A stretch of DNA of 64,000 bases from Argentina anserina (lineage: Eukaryota; Streptophyta; Magnoliopsida; Rosales; Rosaceae). The notes beneath the pieces were generated by a model that was given only the letters and a program-made list of their open reading frames with translations, made no database searches and was not told where the DNA came from. Shown here piece by piece: positions 35,824 through 47,393 of the stretch. A program made the position numbers and the translations under genes. Positions within the stretch are counted from its first letter, which is position 1. Each line of letters opens with the position of its first letter. The stretch covers positions 12,276,001 to 12,340,000 of the forward strand of contig NC_065876.1 in the NCBI RefSeq assembly GCF_933775445.1, given 5' to 3'.

Positions 35824-37296
35824 ATCGTATATTTGTACAGTAACCGTGAATAGTGAACCGTGAACAGTAACTTCGTATAAACCAAAATTGCTGAACAGTA
35901 ACCGTATATTACTGTTTTGGCATTTAAAGGTTTACGAAACGATTCTAAATGCTGGTTTTTATCTTTTTAAGGTGATCGCTAAATCGAGGAAAGGGAGTAT
36001 TATCGGAAATTGAGGATTTACGCTCAAGTCAATAAGGTGAGTAAAATCTCACTGAATTACGAATCTACCCTCGCGGTGATTCAACATTTTTGCAAGTGTG
36101 TTTATTTAATGAATTACAACATGTATATAACTTAGTGGACTACGTATATATATAGTATAATGGTAATAAATACATATATATATATAGTTCATTAAATTAC
36201 ATACTGTTATTAATTCATTAAAAATAGTCATTTCGGTGACAGAAAAATTGTGCATGTGTGATTTTAATGGTACGATATGATGTGAGATTATCGTACGTAA
36301 TTTTTCAGGTGTTTATGAAATATGACATGTATATGATATAGTGGACTATGTATATATTGTATAAATGGTAAATAAATACAAATATATATAGTTTGCTATA
36401 TAATATACTGTTATGATTTTTATTATGATATATTGTGAAAGTTTTAAAACGTACAATATGATGAGTGATTATTGTACATGATTTTATCTCGGAAAATGTG
36501 AAATATTGTGATTTGTCTTCGGACGTGATGTGTGGTACAATATGATGTGAGATTATTGTACATGTGAGGCAAGTCGGAACCTAGCCTTTGGCCGGGCGAA
36601 AGTTACGATACAGTTAGAGCTCTAGTCTGTCTGCCATAGTACTGCATGAGGTAACGGGTGGTTATCTGATCATGGGTACTCAGCTTGTTTTGGATGTTGG
36701 GTGGCGGGTGGTTACCCAACATCAGCGGTATACTAAGTGAGGGGTAACAGATGTGTACCAGCGCTCATTAGTTACCATTTTGTGAAAGTATTAGAGTAAC
36801 CAGATGGGTTGCTCGTTTTCTCATGATTTTCATTATACTGTGTTGATGTGGAGTTGTGTCTTTTATGAGACGAGAGTTATTTTCATATTTTACTCATACG
36901 AGCTGTAAAGCTTACCGGGTTTGTGTTGCAATCCCGGTGCACCAATTTCAATGGTGTAGGGGATACTTCCGCAGGTGCTGAGTAGTAGTGATTGAGTGAC
37001 GACTCCGAAGACTCGAAGTCGATCGCATCCAGTCGTGGTGAGGTTCCAGCGTGGATTTTGTGTGAGAGTTGGTGTGATTTTATTTGTGAGGTTGTTGTGA
37101 GGATTATACAATTCCATTTGTTATATGTTGAATTATCATTTGGGTTTGTAATAATCGGCTTGACTGAGTTATATTTTAAACTCAGATGTGAACCGCTGCG
37201 ACATTAAAATGATTTCGATTTCATTGAGATTATTTTTGTGTTTAACGATTTTAAGATTTTGAGTTTTGAAGCTCGAAATTTTAGGGTCGTTACAGT

Positions 37297-37309
37297 TGGT
37301 ATCAGAGCC
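37297..37309 (+). promoter_or_regulatory. Gypsy-2 primer-binding site (initiator tRNA-Met)
   Basis: TGGTATCAGAGCC, identical to gypsy-1 and two bases after the LTR. Conservation here while the coding region has decayed fits continued copying in trans. Confidence 0.95.
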
Positions 37310-37572
37310 TAAGTGCGTATTTGGCGATTATCAATACCATCCAGGAGCGATGATCCGACTGCAGGCGGGCTCCCATCACATGCTCCTCGGTATAGATATG
37401 TTGTCGGGTACGCGAGAGTGTTAGGAGCCATACCTTATGGTTTGGTCCTGTAGAGAGTATTGTGACGATACTCCGATGATTCACCTTCTTCAGAAATTTC
37501 ATGATTGATATTGGTTGGATCTATTTTGTCGAATTCGAGACTTCACATGTATGACTGAGCGTTAATTGTTAA

Positions 37573-37812
37573 ATGGTGATGAATTTGGAAAATGGCCGTG
37601 GACAGGGCCGAGGACGGACAAGAGGTCGAGGCCGAGTTAGGGCTGCAGGCCGAGTCCGCAATGTGGAGAACCTTTATGAGGAGGCTGCTCCACTGGAAAG
37701 ACAAGTTGATCTTGTTGCTATCGTTAGAGACGATAGTCATGTGTTGAGGTTGGTCAAGGACATGAGTGACCTGCTAGTGCTATCATTTCATGACGCTTGG
37801 ATCATATGGTAG
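37573..37812 (+). pseudogene. gag: Gypsy-2 gag N-terminal fragment
   Basis: ATG at 37573. It encodes the GR-rich basic tail and the NVENLYEEAAP segment homologous to gypsy-1 gag, followed by VKDMSDLLVLSFHDAWI and a stop at 37810-37812. The homologous capsid that follows in gypsy-1 is scrambled. Only about 79 of the usual several hundred residues remain. Confidence 0.85.
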
Positions 37813-40455
37813 CGGACCATTGGATCAGAGTATTGGGACTTACTTGGTGATGATTGAGTACTATGAGTTAGAAAGAGGATGATAGCCATATTCATTATTG
37901 ATAGTTGGCAGTGGAGGGGTTAGGATTGATTCCTACGCCTATGGGAACTCTTTATGTGTCACTTCACTTTTGGAGTGTTCCTCGAAATTGGAGACAATGA
38001 AAGGCTTATCCTCTTATGATTGGAAGTAAAGAGTCCTCTGCTTATTTGATAGTGATTCCGGACCACACTATGATGTGGTCTGAGGAATCGATTGGTTGAG
38101 GCCGCAGTACACAGTGATTGATTGTTTTGACATGGTGGGTTCTTTCGTAGACCCAGGAAACCAGAGTGTCGTATCTCTGACTCGAGTCGGATAATGCCAT
38201 GAGAGCTTGAGTCATAGCATATGTTGAGTATGTGGATCTGAAGTAACTATCACAGATCGTTGTGATGTCTGAGTAAAGTGAGACGTTCCGGAGACACTGT
38301 GTTCTAGCACCTATAACGAAGACGCCGTATGGATGGGACAAATGAATTCCAAGACTAAATGACTGGTGCAATCAGTTTAGAGAGGCTACAATACTCTCTG
38401 AGTTGGACAAGCGATCCAGATACTGGAATGCTAACAGGTTTAAATATATAGTTTCCTATCAGGGCAGAGAACTGTCAAGGAGACTCGATGGAGAACGTTG
38501 ACCCTATGTTGAGGGAGGTTCAGTGTTTAAATGTTGAGGACTAGATTTTAGTTATGCAACTAATCTAGAGATGTGTAGACCATAGGTTGGAGGTGGTTAA
38601 CGAAAATTTTCGTGACTAGCATCTCTAACGCTGTTGGTAACAGAGTGGTAGGGCGTATGATACGTCCATAAAGTGGTAATACAATTATTGAATTGAGATC
38701 CACTTTTTGTCGACGTGACATTCCAAACTTGTTTTGGTTCGGCTATAGACAATTGATGTTACACATTGTTCTTGGCTGAGCAAGAAATATAAGGTGATGG
38801 AGAAATCTCAATGTGGTGATATGAATTAATTATTTGCTAGATGAGCATTTAAATAAGAACGCTGATCTTTCAGGATTAAATTATTTTGGTGTTGGGGATT
38901 GGAACTTCACAATGCCACAGGTCCAAATGAGACGCAATGGCGGTGAAGTGACTCTATTGAAGGTAAGGTATGAAATGACCTTAGCTTAGTGGTGTTTTAA
39001 TGAATTTTTCGTGACAAGCACCTTCCAACCGGTAAAGAAATGGTTGAGAATCAGATTTTCTTTTCAAGTACAAGTGGCGTTAATGTTGGAGACTTAGAGG
39101 TTCTTTTCCTCTATGCATCAGATTGTTTATTGTTGGATAAGGAGAAGTTGACTGAAGTGTTCAACAAGGGATAAATTTTACAATAAAGAGTACCCAATTA
39201 TATTACTGCTTGCAGAGAAATTATTTTGGCCGAATGCGTTGGCCAGGAGAGTTCTTAAGGAAAGTAAAGAAACAACTGTTTAGAGTGGTGGTATAGCGAT
39301 CATTTTGGATTAGTTTTGAGGGGATGGTGTACCTAATATCGGGTTCTGTTGAAGTAATTTCTAAATTTATTAGTACTGCAACGGTGGGAGGAACCAATAT
39401 CTTAGATGATGCACGGGGGCATTTGTGTGGACCATATGTCTTGCATTTGAGGCATGTATGAACCAGGGGGTAAAGTATGTCTCAGTTGTGGTCGTGTTGG
39501 ATTTCGCGCTGTAAAGTTCGCTTGATTTTCATGTTCCACCGATGTGAGATAATCACCTTCTTGTCTGAACCCCAAATTGTGGCATACCACTCATGGAAGC
39601 AAGAAGTTGTAATTAATTTTCGACGGTAAGTTTGGTGAGTATGATGGGATGCGTGATGTGTCGCTCTTGTGGTGGCGGTAGAGGTTCTCTACTGCCTTGT
39701 GCGTATATTAGTCGATTCTCTGGTGAAACTTTTGGAGAGTAATTCTTAATCCAAGGTGGTGTGCTGTGGTGGTTGTGAACTCGATGAGCTAAGATTTCCT
39801 TATCGTGTTGCCGATACAAATATGGTACTTGAGTGGGTATCATGCACGACAACTTTTTATGGTTATAATAAGATGATCATGAAAGGGGATTATTTTGTTG
39901 ATTGGAAGGAATGGTAGGTTCGTTATTCTAACGATGATTTGTGGTGAAGTCATGAAGGTATTGTCTTGATAAAGCACGTTTATTTGAAAACCACTATGTG
40001 TGATGTAAGTAGTAGGCATGTGTTAATCATTGATTTGACTCATGTTAGATGTTGAGAGTTTTGACCATGCTTAGTGGTATGAGCTAACTCATGACGTGAG
40101 GATAGTCTGTCAAATCGCAAGAGAGTGGTGAACTAGACAAAAGAGGGCGTAGACGCCTCCATGTTGAAAAACATCATTATGTTTCGGGAGGATGATTATA
40201 TTTTGAGTAGCTCACATGCGACTATTATTGTTAGGAGATGTGACAGATTGTCTGATGGGGGAAGTTTGAGGTAACGGAAGATAGGTTGAGAGTTTGTATG
40301 CTGGATTTTAAGGTAGATGTGAAATCATTTGAGATTGATTGAGTTCGCCTACAACGACAGTTACCATTCCAGCATCGGCATGGTACCCTATGAGGCACTT
40401 AAGGTAGACCATGTCGATCACCTATCTGTTGGGCCAAAGTTGGGTGTAGTGAGAT
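37813..40455 (+). pseudogene. Gypsy-2 degenerate interior
   Basis: Short stretches match the gypsy-1 protease region (around 37905-38000 and 38040-38110, for example GATTCCGGACCACAC) and the integrase segment before the C-terminal domain (40330-40440). The rest (about 38400-40300) has no match I can see to gypsy-1, many stops in all frames and a repeated motif TTTTCGTGAC[TA]AGCA (near 38607 and 39007). It may be heavily mutated pol or foreign filler. Confidence 0.7.
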
Positions 40456-40824
40456 TTGACAAGAAAGAAAAGTTGGCAGAGGTATGTTGGGCCTTTTGAG
40501 ATACTTGAGAAAGTGGGCGAACTAGCATATCGACTAGCCTTGCCTACTAGCATGTCGGGCGTTCACAACGTCTTCCACATTTCCATGCTGAGGAAGTATG
40601 TACCAGATGAGTCACATGTGATCGATCATAGCACCATTGAAGTGAAGGAAAATGCCACTTTTGTTGTCGAGCCAGTTCGTATCCTGGATAGATCCACTAA
40701 GAAGCTACGGAGGAGAGAAGTTGGGCTAGTCAAGGTGTTGTGGAGTCACCATGTTGAGGGTGATGCATCTTGGGAGCTAGAGTCAGACATGATGACTAGA
40801 TATCCACAGTTGTTTGTTGAGTGA
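40456..40824 (+). pseudogene. int: Gypsy-2 integrase C-terminal fragment
   Basis: The open 122-codon stretch is nearly identical to the gypsy-1 integrase tail: GPFEILEKVGELAYRL, HNVFHISMLRKYVPDES and the chromodomain-like VKVLWSHHVEGDASWELE, ending at TGA 40822-40824. The DDE catalytic core is absent. Its preservation next to the polypurine tract (40850-40864) contrasts sharply with the decayed centre. Confidence 0.9.
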
Positions 40825-40864
40825 GCTTGAATTTCGGGGCGAAATTCCTTTAAGGGGGGTAGAT

Positions 40865-43842
40865 TGTAATAACCCTAAATTTCAAACAACATTTGAGTGG
40901 ATTTGAATTCTTTAAAATTGAGGAATTTAATTAGAATTGATGTGTTTGGTTACGACGATAGGAAACGAGTAACGGATATGTTATCGGAACGTTTAATTCG
41001 AAAAACATTACGTTTCCGAACGTTTATATCGACTTTTAATCCGTTGCTCGATTTCGAAAACTTCCTTCACGAAAGTTGTAGAGCTCGTCGATACGAGTGC
41101 GTGGACATGTGACGCGTCCTAATCGGACGACGTACGTGAAAGTTGTTAACGACGGAAGTTAGTTTCCGATTTTGGGAGGGGGTATAAAAGGGAATGTTAT
41201 CAATTAGGGTTCCCATAAGTGGAAACCCCTTCATCCCTCTCTCTCACCCACCCCGCCGCACGCTCTCTCTCTCTCCCTCGGATCTCTCTCTTCTCTCTCT
41301 TTCTCCTTCTTTCCCGAGCATCCTTCTCTCTTCTCTTCCCTTTCTCTCTCGGTTCTCTCTTCTCTTCCCTCTCCCTCTCGACCCGAGTTCCTCCCTTTCC
41401 TCTTCTCTCTCCCTCTCTCGAGGTCCCCTCTCTTCATCTCAAACCCGAGTTCCTTCGTCGACGAGCTCGGGCGAGCACGCCACCGCCCACCTCACCCTCG
41501 CACTCGCGCCAAAGGGATGAGCCGCTAGCCTCCACTGCTGCTCGATCTCCTCCACCTTCATCGTCGATTCAAGAGCTCTACCGTGAGATTCAAGGTAAGG
41601 ATTGATGATATTGATGTTGTGTGTGGATTTTGGATGATTTTGGGATGGTTGTGTGGAGATCGGAGGGGGTTGGAGGAGGTTTAGAGGAGATTGGGTACCG
41701 CCGCCTAAAGGCGGCGCGTGGGATGGTGTAGGGTAGCGTAGGAGGGAATTGAAGCCGTGGGAAGGTAGAGGAGGAGGAGGGGGAGAGTTTGGAGGCGACG
41801 GTGGCATCACACGCGCCTTGGTTGGCGTCGGCGCGTGGGCCCCACGCGCGGCCGGCCGGAGGTGGCGCGTGTGCCACACGCGCCGCCGGGTGAGGCGGTG
41901 TAGTAAGTTTTGACAGAAGGGTATTTTTGTAATTTACTGTGTACGGTAAAAGTAAATGTAATTTTTATTTACTGCGGTAAATGTAATTAAATTTTACCTT
42001 CGGTAAATGTAATTATAAATTACTTTCGGTAAATGTAAAAAGTAATTTGTAAAAGGTAATTAGTAAATTTTATTTACTGAGATTGTATTTACCATTAAAC
42101 AGAAATACGTATATAATATTTATACGTACAGAAATACGTATTAATATTTATACGTACAGAAATATGTATTATTATTTATACGTACAGAAATACGTATTTA
42201 ATATTTATACGTACAGAAATACGTATATAATATTTATACGTACAGAAATACGTATTAATAATTATACGTACAGAAATACGTACTAATATATATATACGTA
42301 CAGAAATACGTATTAATATTTATACGTACAGGAATACGTATTAATATTTATACGTACAGAAATACGTATAAATCGTATATTTGTACAGTAACCGTGAATA
42401 GTGAACCGTGAACAGTAACTTCGTATAAACCAAAATTGCTGAACAGTAACCGTATATTACTGTTTTGGCATTTAAAGGTTTACGAAACGATTCTAAATGC
42501 TGGTTTTTATCTTTTTAAGGTGATCGCTAAATCGAGGAAAGGGAGTATTATCGGAAATTGAGGATTTACGCTCAAGTCAATAAGGTGAGTAAAATCTCAC
42601 TGAATTACGAATCTACCCTCGCGGTGATTCAACATTTTTGCAAGTGTGTTTATTTAATGAATTACAACATGTATATAACTTAGTGGACTACGTATATATA
42701 TAGTATAATGGTAATAAATACATATATATATATAGTTCATTAAATTACATACTGTTATTAATTCATTAAAAATAGTCATTTCGGTGACAGAAAAATTGTG
42801 CATGTGTGATTTTAATGGTACGATATGATGTGAGATTATCGTACGTAATTTTTCAGGTGTTTATGAAATATGACATGTATATGATATAGTGGACTATGTA
42901 TATATTGTATAAATGGTAAATAAATACAAATATATATAGTTTGCTATATAATATACTGTTATGATTTTTATTATGATATATTGTGAAAGTTTTAAAACGT
43001 ACAATATGATGAGTGATTATTGTACATGATTTTATCTCGGAAAATGTGAAATATTGTGATTTGTCTTCGGACGTGATGTGTGGTACAATATGATGTGAGA
43101 TTATTGTACATGTGAGGCAAGTCGGAACCTAGCCTTTGGCCGGGCGAAAGTTACGATACAGTTAGAGCTCTAGTCTGTCTGCCATAGTACTGCATGAGGT
43201 AACGGGTGGTTATCTGATCATGGGTACTCAGCTTGTTTTGGATGTTGGGTGGCGGGTGGTTACCCAACATCAGCGGTATACTAAGTGAGGGGTAACAGAT
43301 GTGTACCAGCGCTCATTAGTTACCATTTTGTGAAAGTATTAGAGTAACCAGATGGGTTGCTCGTTTTCTCATGATTTTCATTATACTGTGTTGATGTGGA
43401 GTTGTGTCTTTTATGAGACGAGAGTTATTTTCATATTTTACTCATACGAGCTGTAAAGCTTACCGGGTTTGTGTTGCAATCCCGGTGCACCAATTTCAAT
43501 GGTGTAGGGGATACTTCCGCAGGTGCTGAGTAGTAGTGATTGAGTGACGACTCCGAAGACTCGAAGTCGATCGCATCCAGTCGTGGTGAGGTTCCAGCGT
43601 GGATTTTGTGTGAGAGTTGGTGTGATTTTATTTGTGAGGTTGTTGTGAGGATTATACAATTCCATTTGTTATATGTTGAATTATCATTTGGGTTTGTAAT
43701 AATCGGCTTGACTGAGTTATATTTTAAACTCAGATGTGAACCGCTGCGACATTAAAATGATTTCGATTTCATTGAGATTATTTTTGTGTTTAACGATTTT
43801 AAGATTTTAAGTTTTGAAGCTCGAAATTTTAGGGTCGTTACA
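40865..43842 (+). repeat. Gypsy-2 3' LTR (2978 bp)
   Basis: Same length and features as the 5' LTR, with two base differences found. The 65-nt module is at 42520-42584. Confidence 0.95.
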
Positions 43843-43847
43843 TTGTC

Positions 43848-44586
43848 AATGTCTGGTGAAGTTAATGTTTTTATTTTAATGAATTTAAATGGTTGTGTTT
43901 CAATATGATGATTTCATCATGCTTCCAGCTCTTTACATAACCAAATTTCATAGCCGAATGAGCTTATAGGATGTTGTTGGCTTGAAATTTTGCATTATTC
44001 TTATATTGGAGATATGAACATATCAATAAAAGAGGCATCAGCAGTGCTCCTAACTTGCATGACTGTCTTGTTTTTTTTGTGTTGAGTTGACTCTCTTTTA
44101 CTCTTATATATGATTAGGTAGTTTTGGAGTAGCAAATGATAGAAAGGTGCCTACATTAGATGATCCTCCGGTTGCATTTAGTTTCTTAAATTTGGATTTC
44201 GTACAAGTGATACAACATGTATTGTTTTTTTTTTTATAAAAGTTTGTTTTTATAGTTTTATAACAATCATTTTTAATTTACAGGGTTTTGGTTTTATGTC
44301 CATTCCCTATTGTATTTTTGAATTTTAATAGTAAATGCATGAGGATGAGCCTCCCATTGTGTTCCAAACCTCAAACAAATTTTTTTATGCATGTGAAAAA
44401 TAGCTATACCCATCTTGAATTACTGGTTCCGCCACTGGTAATTGATAGTGTAACTGATAGTGTGGCTGGTACTGCTTAACTTAATTTGCGGAGGAGAAGA
44501 TGATAGAGATCCAGAACTAGATTACTTTCTTTGAGCAAGCCGGTAGTTCTAGTTACACCTGTGCCAGGAGTGCACCTGCCGGTAAG
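43848..44586. other. Intergenic DNA with a hAT-like terminus
   Basis: No gene is supported. CTGGTTCCGCCACTG at 44423-44437 is a typical right terminus of plant hAT-like elements, but no matching left end is seen before it. Confidence 0.45.
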
Positions 44587-45745
44587 TTTGGGTGAATAAG
44601 AAATTGTCACTGTAAACGTGAAAACTATTTGAATTTCAGAATGTATGACGACTTAACCATTTTGATTTTGTAACGTCAGATTCAATACAATTAATTTTTT
44701 TAATGACAGATTTAATGAGATTGAATTCTTTAACTGTCAAATTCATTGTGTAACAGTCGTAACAGATGAAATGAAATTCATTGAGGTAACAGTCGTAACG
44801 TTTGAGAATTCATTACGTAACGTCTGTAACGATCGTAACGTATAGAAATTCATTTCGTAACTGTTGTAACTTATGATAAGAAATTCATTAAGTGATCCAA
44901 GTTTCCCTCTATAAATAGTGATCCATTATTCCATTCTTTTAAGACTGATTCAAAACTTGATTCGGAAACACATTCAGATTGAGAAACTTGTTTCTTCCCT
45001 CTCTAAAGTTTCATTCTTAGCTCTCTTGTTCTGGTGATAGAAATGGTTCATTCCAGTTCGCTAGTATTCTTGTAGTAGTGTAGTTTGAAGGATTTGTAAG
45101 TCCTTGTATCCTGGGAGACTAGCGCCATTGAGTCCTTGCACCGGTAGAGGGGGCGTAATTGTCTTAAGGACAATGTGATATCACACACGACTCAACTTTT
45201 CCTTCTATTCATTCGATATTGGTTGAGTTATCGTTTCCAGTTTTCTTAATCCTGAATTTTTTGTTTCCGCATAGTTATTTTCTTATTTATCTTTATTTCA
45301 ATATTTCATTTATTATTTATATATTTACAATATCACCCTATTTTTGTATTTAGAATCTTAAGACAGTTAATGATATTGCTTATATAATGCGAGGAACCTC
45401 GAGCAGGATATCGATTGGCCTAAAGGATTGACGTTTCTATCGAAATTTGTTGACGTACAGAATATTTACGAGATGGAATTGGTTGCCTACACGGATATTG
45501 CTTCCTACACGGATATTGATGCTTACGATATTAAATTGTTGCCGATGCATATATTGCATTCGGAAAATAAGTGGTTATAGTAATTAACACTTGTGAGTTA
45601 TTTTTCAGAATTAATAACCGAAAGTGGTTATGTGAAAAATTGTTGAAATAAACAAAGAATCGACTTGAGTGTCGACCATGCATAAACATGCTATTGTACC
45701 TATCTCAATCTCAAACAGAGAAAAATATGAGAAGTTCAATGAGCG
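44587..45745 (+). mobile_element. Truncated copia relative: LTR, leader and gag start
   Basis: GGGTGAATAAGAAATTGTCAC matches the copia LTR at about 27612. Later blocks TCCTGGGAGAC, TCCTTGCACCGGTAGAGG and AAGGACA...ATCACACACG match 28247-28330. The LTR ends near 45352, followed by leader words shared with the copia (GATATTGCTTATATAAT). The first gag codons VPISIS...EKYEKFNE parallel the copia gag. A TATA box (CTATAAATAG) is near 44911. The first 150 bp or so of the LTR and everything after about 30 gag codons are missing. The sequence abuts a LINE at about 45746. Confidence 0.75.
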
Positions 45746-45799
45746 CTTAGCTGGTGACTTCTCTTCCAAAATGAAAAATCTTTCTTCTGTTCTCTCTAT

Positions 45800-47376
45800 T
45801 TGGAACAAAGATGTTTTTTTGGCATATTTTTCACAGGAAAAAGGAAATCCTTGCTAGAATTAGGGGCATTCAGAGAGCTTGTGATATATTCAGTAATCAT
45901 TTTTCCATTAAGCTGGAAACAGAAGTCTAGGGACAAATGGCTTGTTGATTGTGACAGAAATACTAGATTCTTTCACATGACCACCTTGGTTAGAAGGAGG
46001 AGGAACAAAATTGAGGCTTGTTTGATGCTAATGAAAATTGGTGCACTGATACTATTTCTATGAAACGAATTGTTGTTGACTTTTGTCAATCTTTTTTCTG
46101 TGCATGAGTTTATTGATCACATGTTTATTATACCTTGGCCTTTTCCTCCAATTGATTCTAAAACAATGGATCGTCTCTGTAGACCGATATATCTGGAGGA
46201 TTAATAAGGCTCTTTTTGGGATTGGCGGACTTAAAGCTCTTGGTTGTGATGGATTTCTAGCTATTTTTTTCCAACATCATTGGAGCACTTACTGTAATGA
46301 CATTTTCAAGGTGGTGAATGATGCTTTTAGCTCTAAATCAGTCCCTCCTGGTTTGAATCACACCATTATTATCCTCATTCCTAAAGTTGATGGTCCTCAT
46401 CACATGGCTAACTTCAGACCTATCAGCCTATGCACCGCTATGTACAAAATCATTTCCAAGCTGATTGTGGTTAAAATCAGGCCTTTGATGCGGAAGCTCA
46501 TCAGTCCTAATCAGGTTAGTTATGTCCCTGATAGGCATATCTCTGATAATGCTATTGTTGCTCAGGAAATGCTTTTTAAGTTTAAGAAATCTAGTGGTAA
46601 ACTTGGCTTCTTTGCTTGGAAAGTTGACTTGTCTAAAGTTTATGATAGACTTAGCTGGTCTTTTATTGAACAAGTTCTCTATGAAACTAAAATTCATGTT
46701 GGCTTGGTTAAATTGATTATGAGTTGCATCACCTCTACTAGCTTTCAAATTTATTTTAAAGGTGAGCTTACAGATTCCTTCAATGCTCAAAGGGGTATTA
46801 GACAAGGGGACCATATTTCTCCTTATATATTTGTTTTATGCATGGAAAAGCTCTCCCAACTGATTAATTCTACGGTGGATATGGGGGATTGGAAATCTGT
46901 TAGAGCATCTCAGTCTGGCCCTAAGTCTCTCACCTTTTCTTTGCTGATGACCTAATGCTTTTTGCTGAAGCCTCTTCTCAGCAAGCTAAGATGCTTAAGG
47001 TATCAATGCCTTTTGTTCTTTATCTGGCCAAGCTATTAGTTTTGAGAAGTCTCTATTACTTTGCTCTCCTAATACTAGCAAGAGGCTTGCTATTGAGATT
47101 AGTAAAATTTGTGATTCCCCTCTCACTGATGATCTCGGGTTCTACCTAGGTATGCCTTTGATTCACACTAGGGTCAATAAACATACTTATGATGCGATTT
47201 TTGATAGAATTCAAAGCAGGCTTTCTAGTTGGAAGAGTAATATGCTGAGTATGGCAGGCAGATTAACTCTTGTGCAATCAGTGACTTCTTCAATTCCAAT
47301 CTATGCTATGAAAACTGCCAAGTTTCCAGTCAGCTTATGTGATAAAATTGATCAGCTCAACAAAAACTTCATTTGA
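45800..47376 (+). pseudogene. LINE reverse transcriptase, frameshifted
   Basis: Motifs in order are IILIPKVDGPHHMANFRPIS, KLISPNQVSYVPDRHISDN, AWKVDLSKVYDRLSW and RGIRQGDHISPYIFVL, then the catalytic FADD at 46940-46951 in a new frame after a frameshift just upstream, then LSMAGRLTLVQSVTSSIPIY. At least four frame changes separate these parts. The usual Asp-Lys-Ala of the DLSKAYDRL motif is changed at one position (KVYD). This copy cannot make an active enzyme. Confidence 0.88.
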
Positions 47377-47393
47377 GGTGAGAAAAAAAAAAG

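Larger units (their letters stand above)
34317..37294 (+). repeat. Gypsy-2 5' LTR (2978 bp)
   Basis: TATA box TATAAAAG is at 34635-34642. A CT-rich leader runs to about 34900, then a splice-donor-like CAAG|GTAAGG at 35043-35052. GC hairpins are at 35151-35168 and 35283-35301. A minisatellite lies at 35551-35823 and the 65-nt exon-like module at 35972-36036. Long frames in the CT- and GC-rich parts are compositional and duplicated in the other LTR. Confidence 0.95.
34317..43842 (+). mobile_element. Gypsy-2: very young non-autonomous Ty3/gypsy element
   Basis: Bounded by two 2978-bp LTRs (TGTAATAACCC...GTTACA) and a perfect duplication TTGTC (34312-34316, 43843-43847). By eye the LTRs differ at only two positions (34373/40921 and 37261/43809). 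The interior (37295-40864, 3570 bp) has an intact primer site, the first part of gag, heavily degenerate middle sequence and the last part of integrase with polypurine tract. RT, RNase H and the integrase core are not recognisable. It is therefore a non-autonomous derivative mobilised recently by a related full element. Confidence 0.95.

Noticed and set aside
39402..39852. Two minus-strand frames inside gypsy-2 considered as captured genes
   Set aside because: Short, no recognised domain, and lying in sequence with many stops; the interval is flagged as unexplained instead.
5058..43842. Gypsy-1 and gypsy-2 considered as one large nested element
   Set aside because: Each has its own LTR pair and its own perfect 5-bp target duplication (TTAAT and TTGTC), so they are independent insertions.
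46428..46814. 128-codon minus-strand frame
   Set aside because: Antisense of the LINE reverse transcriptase motifs.
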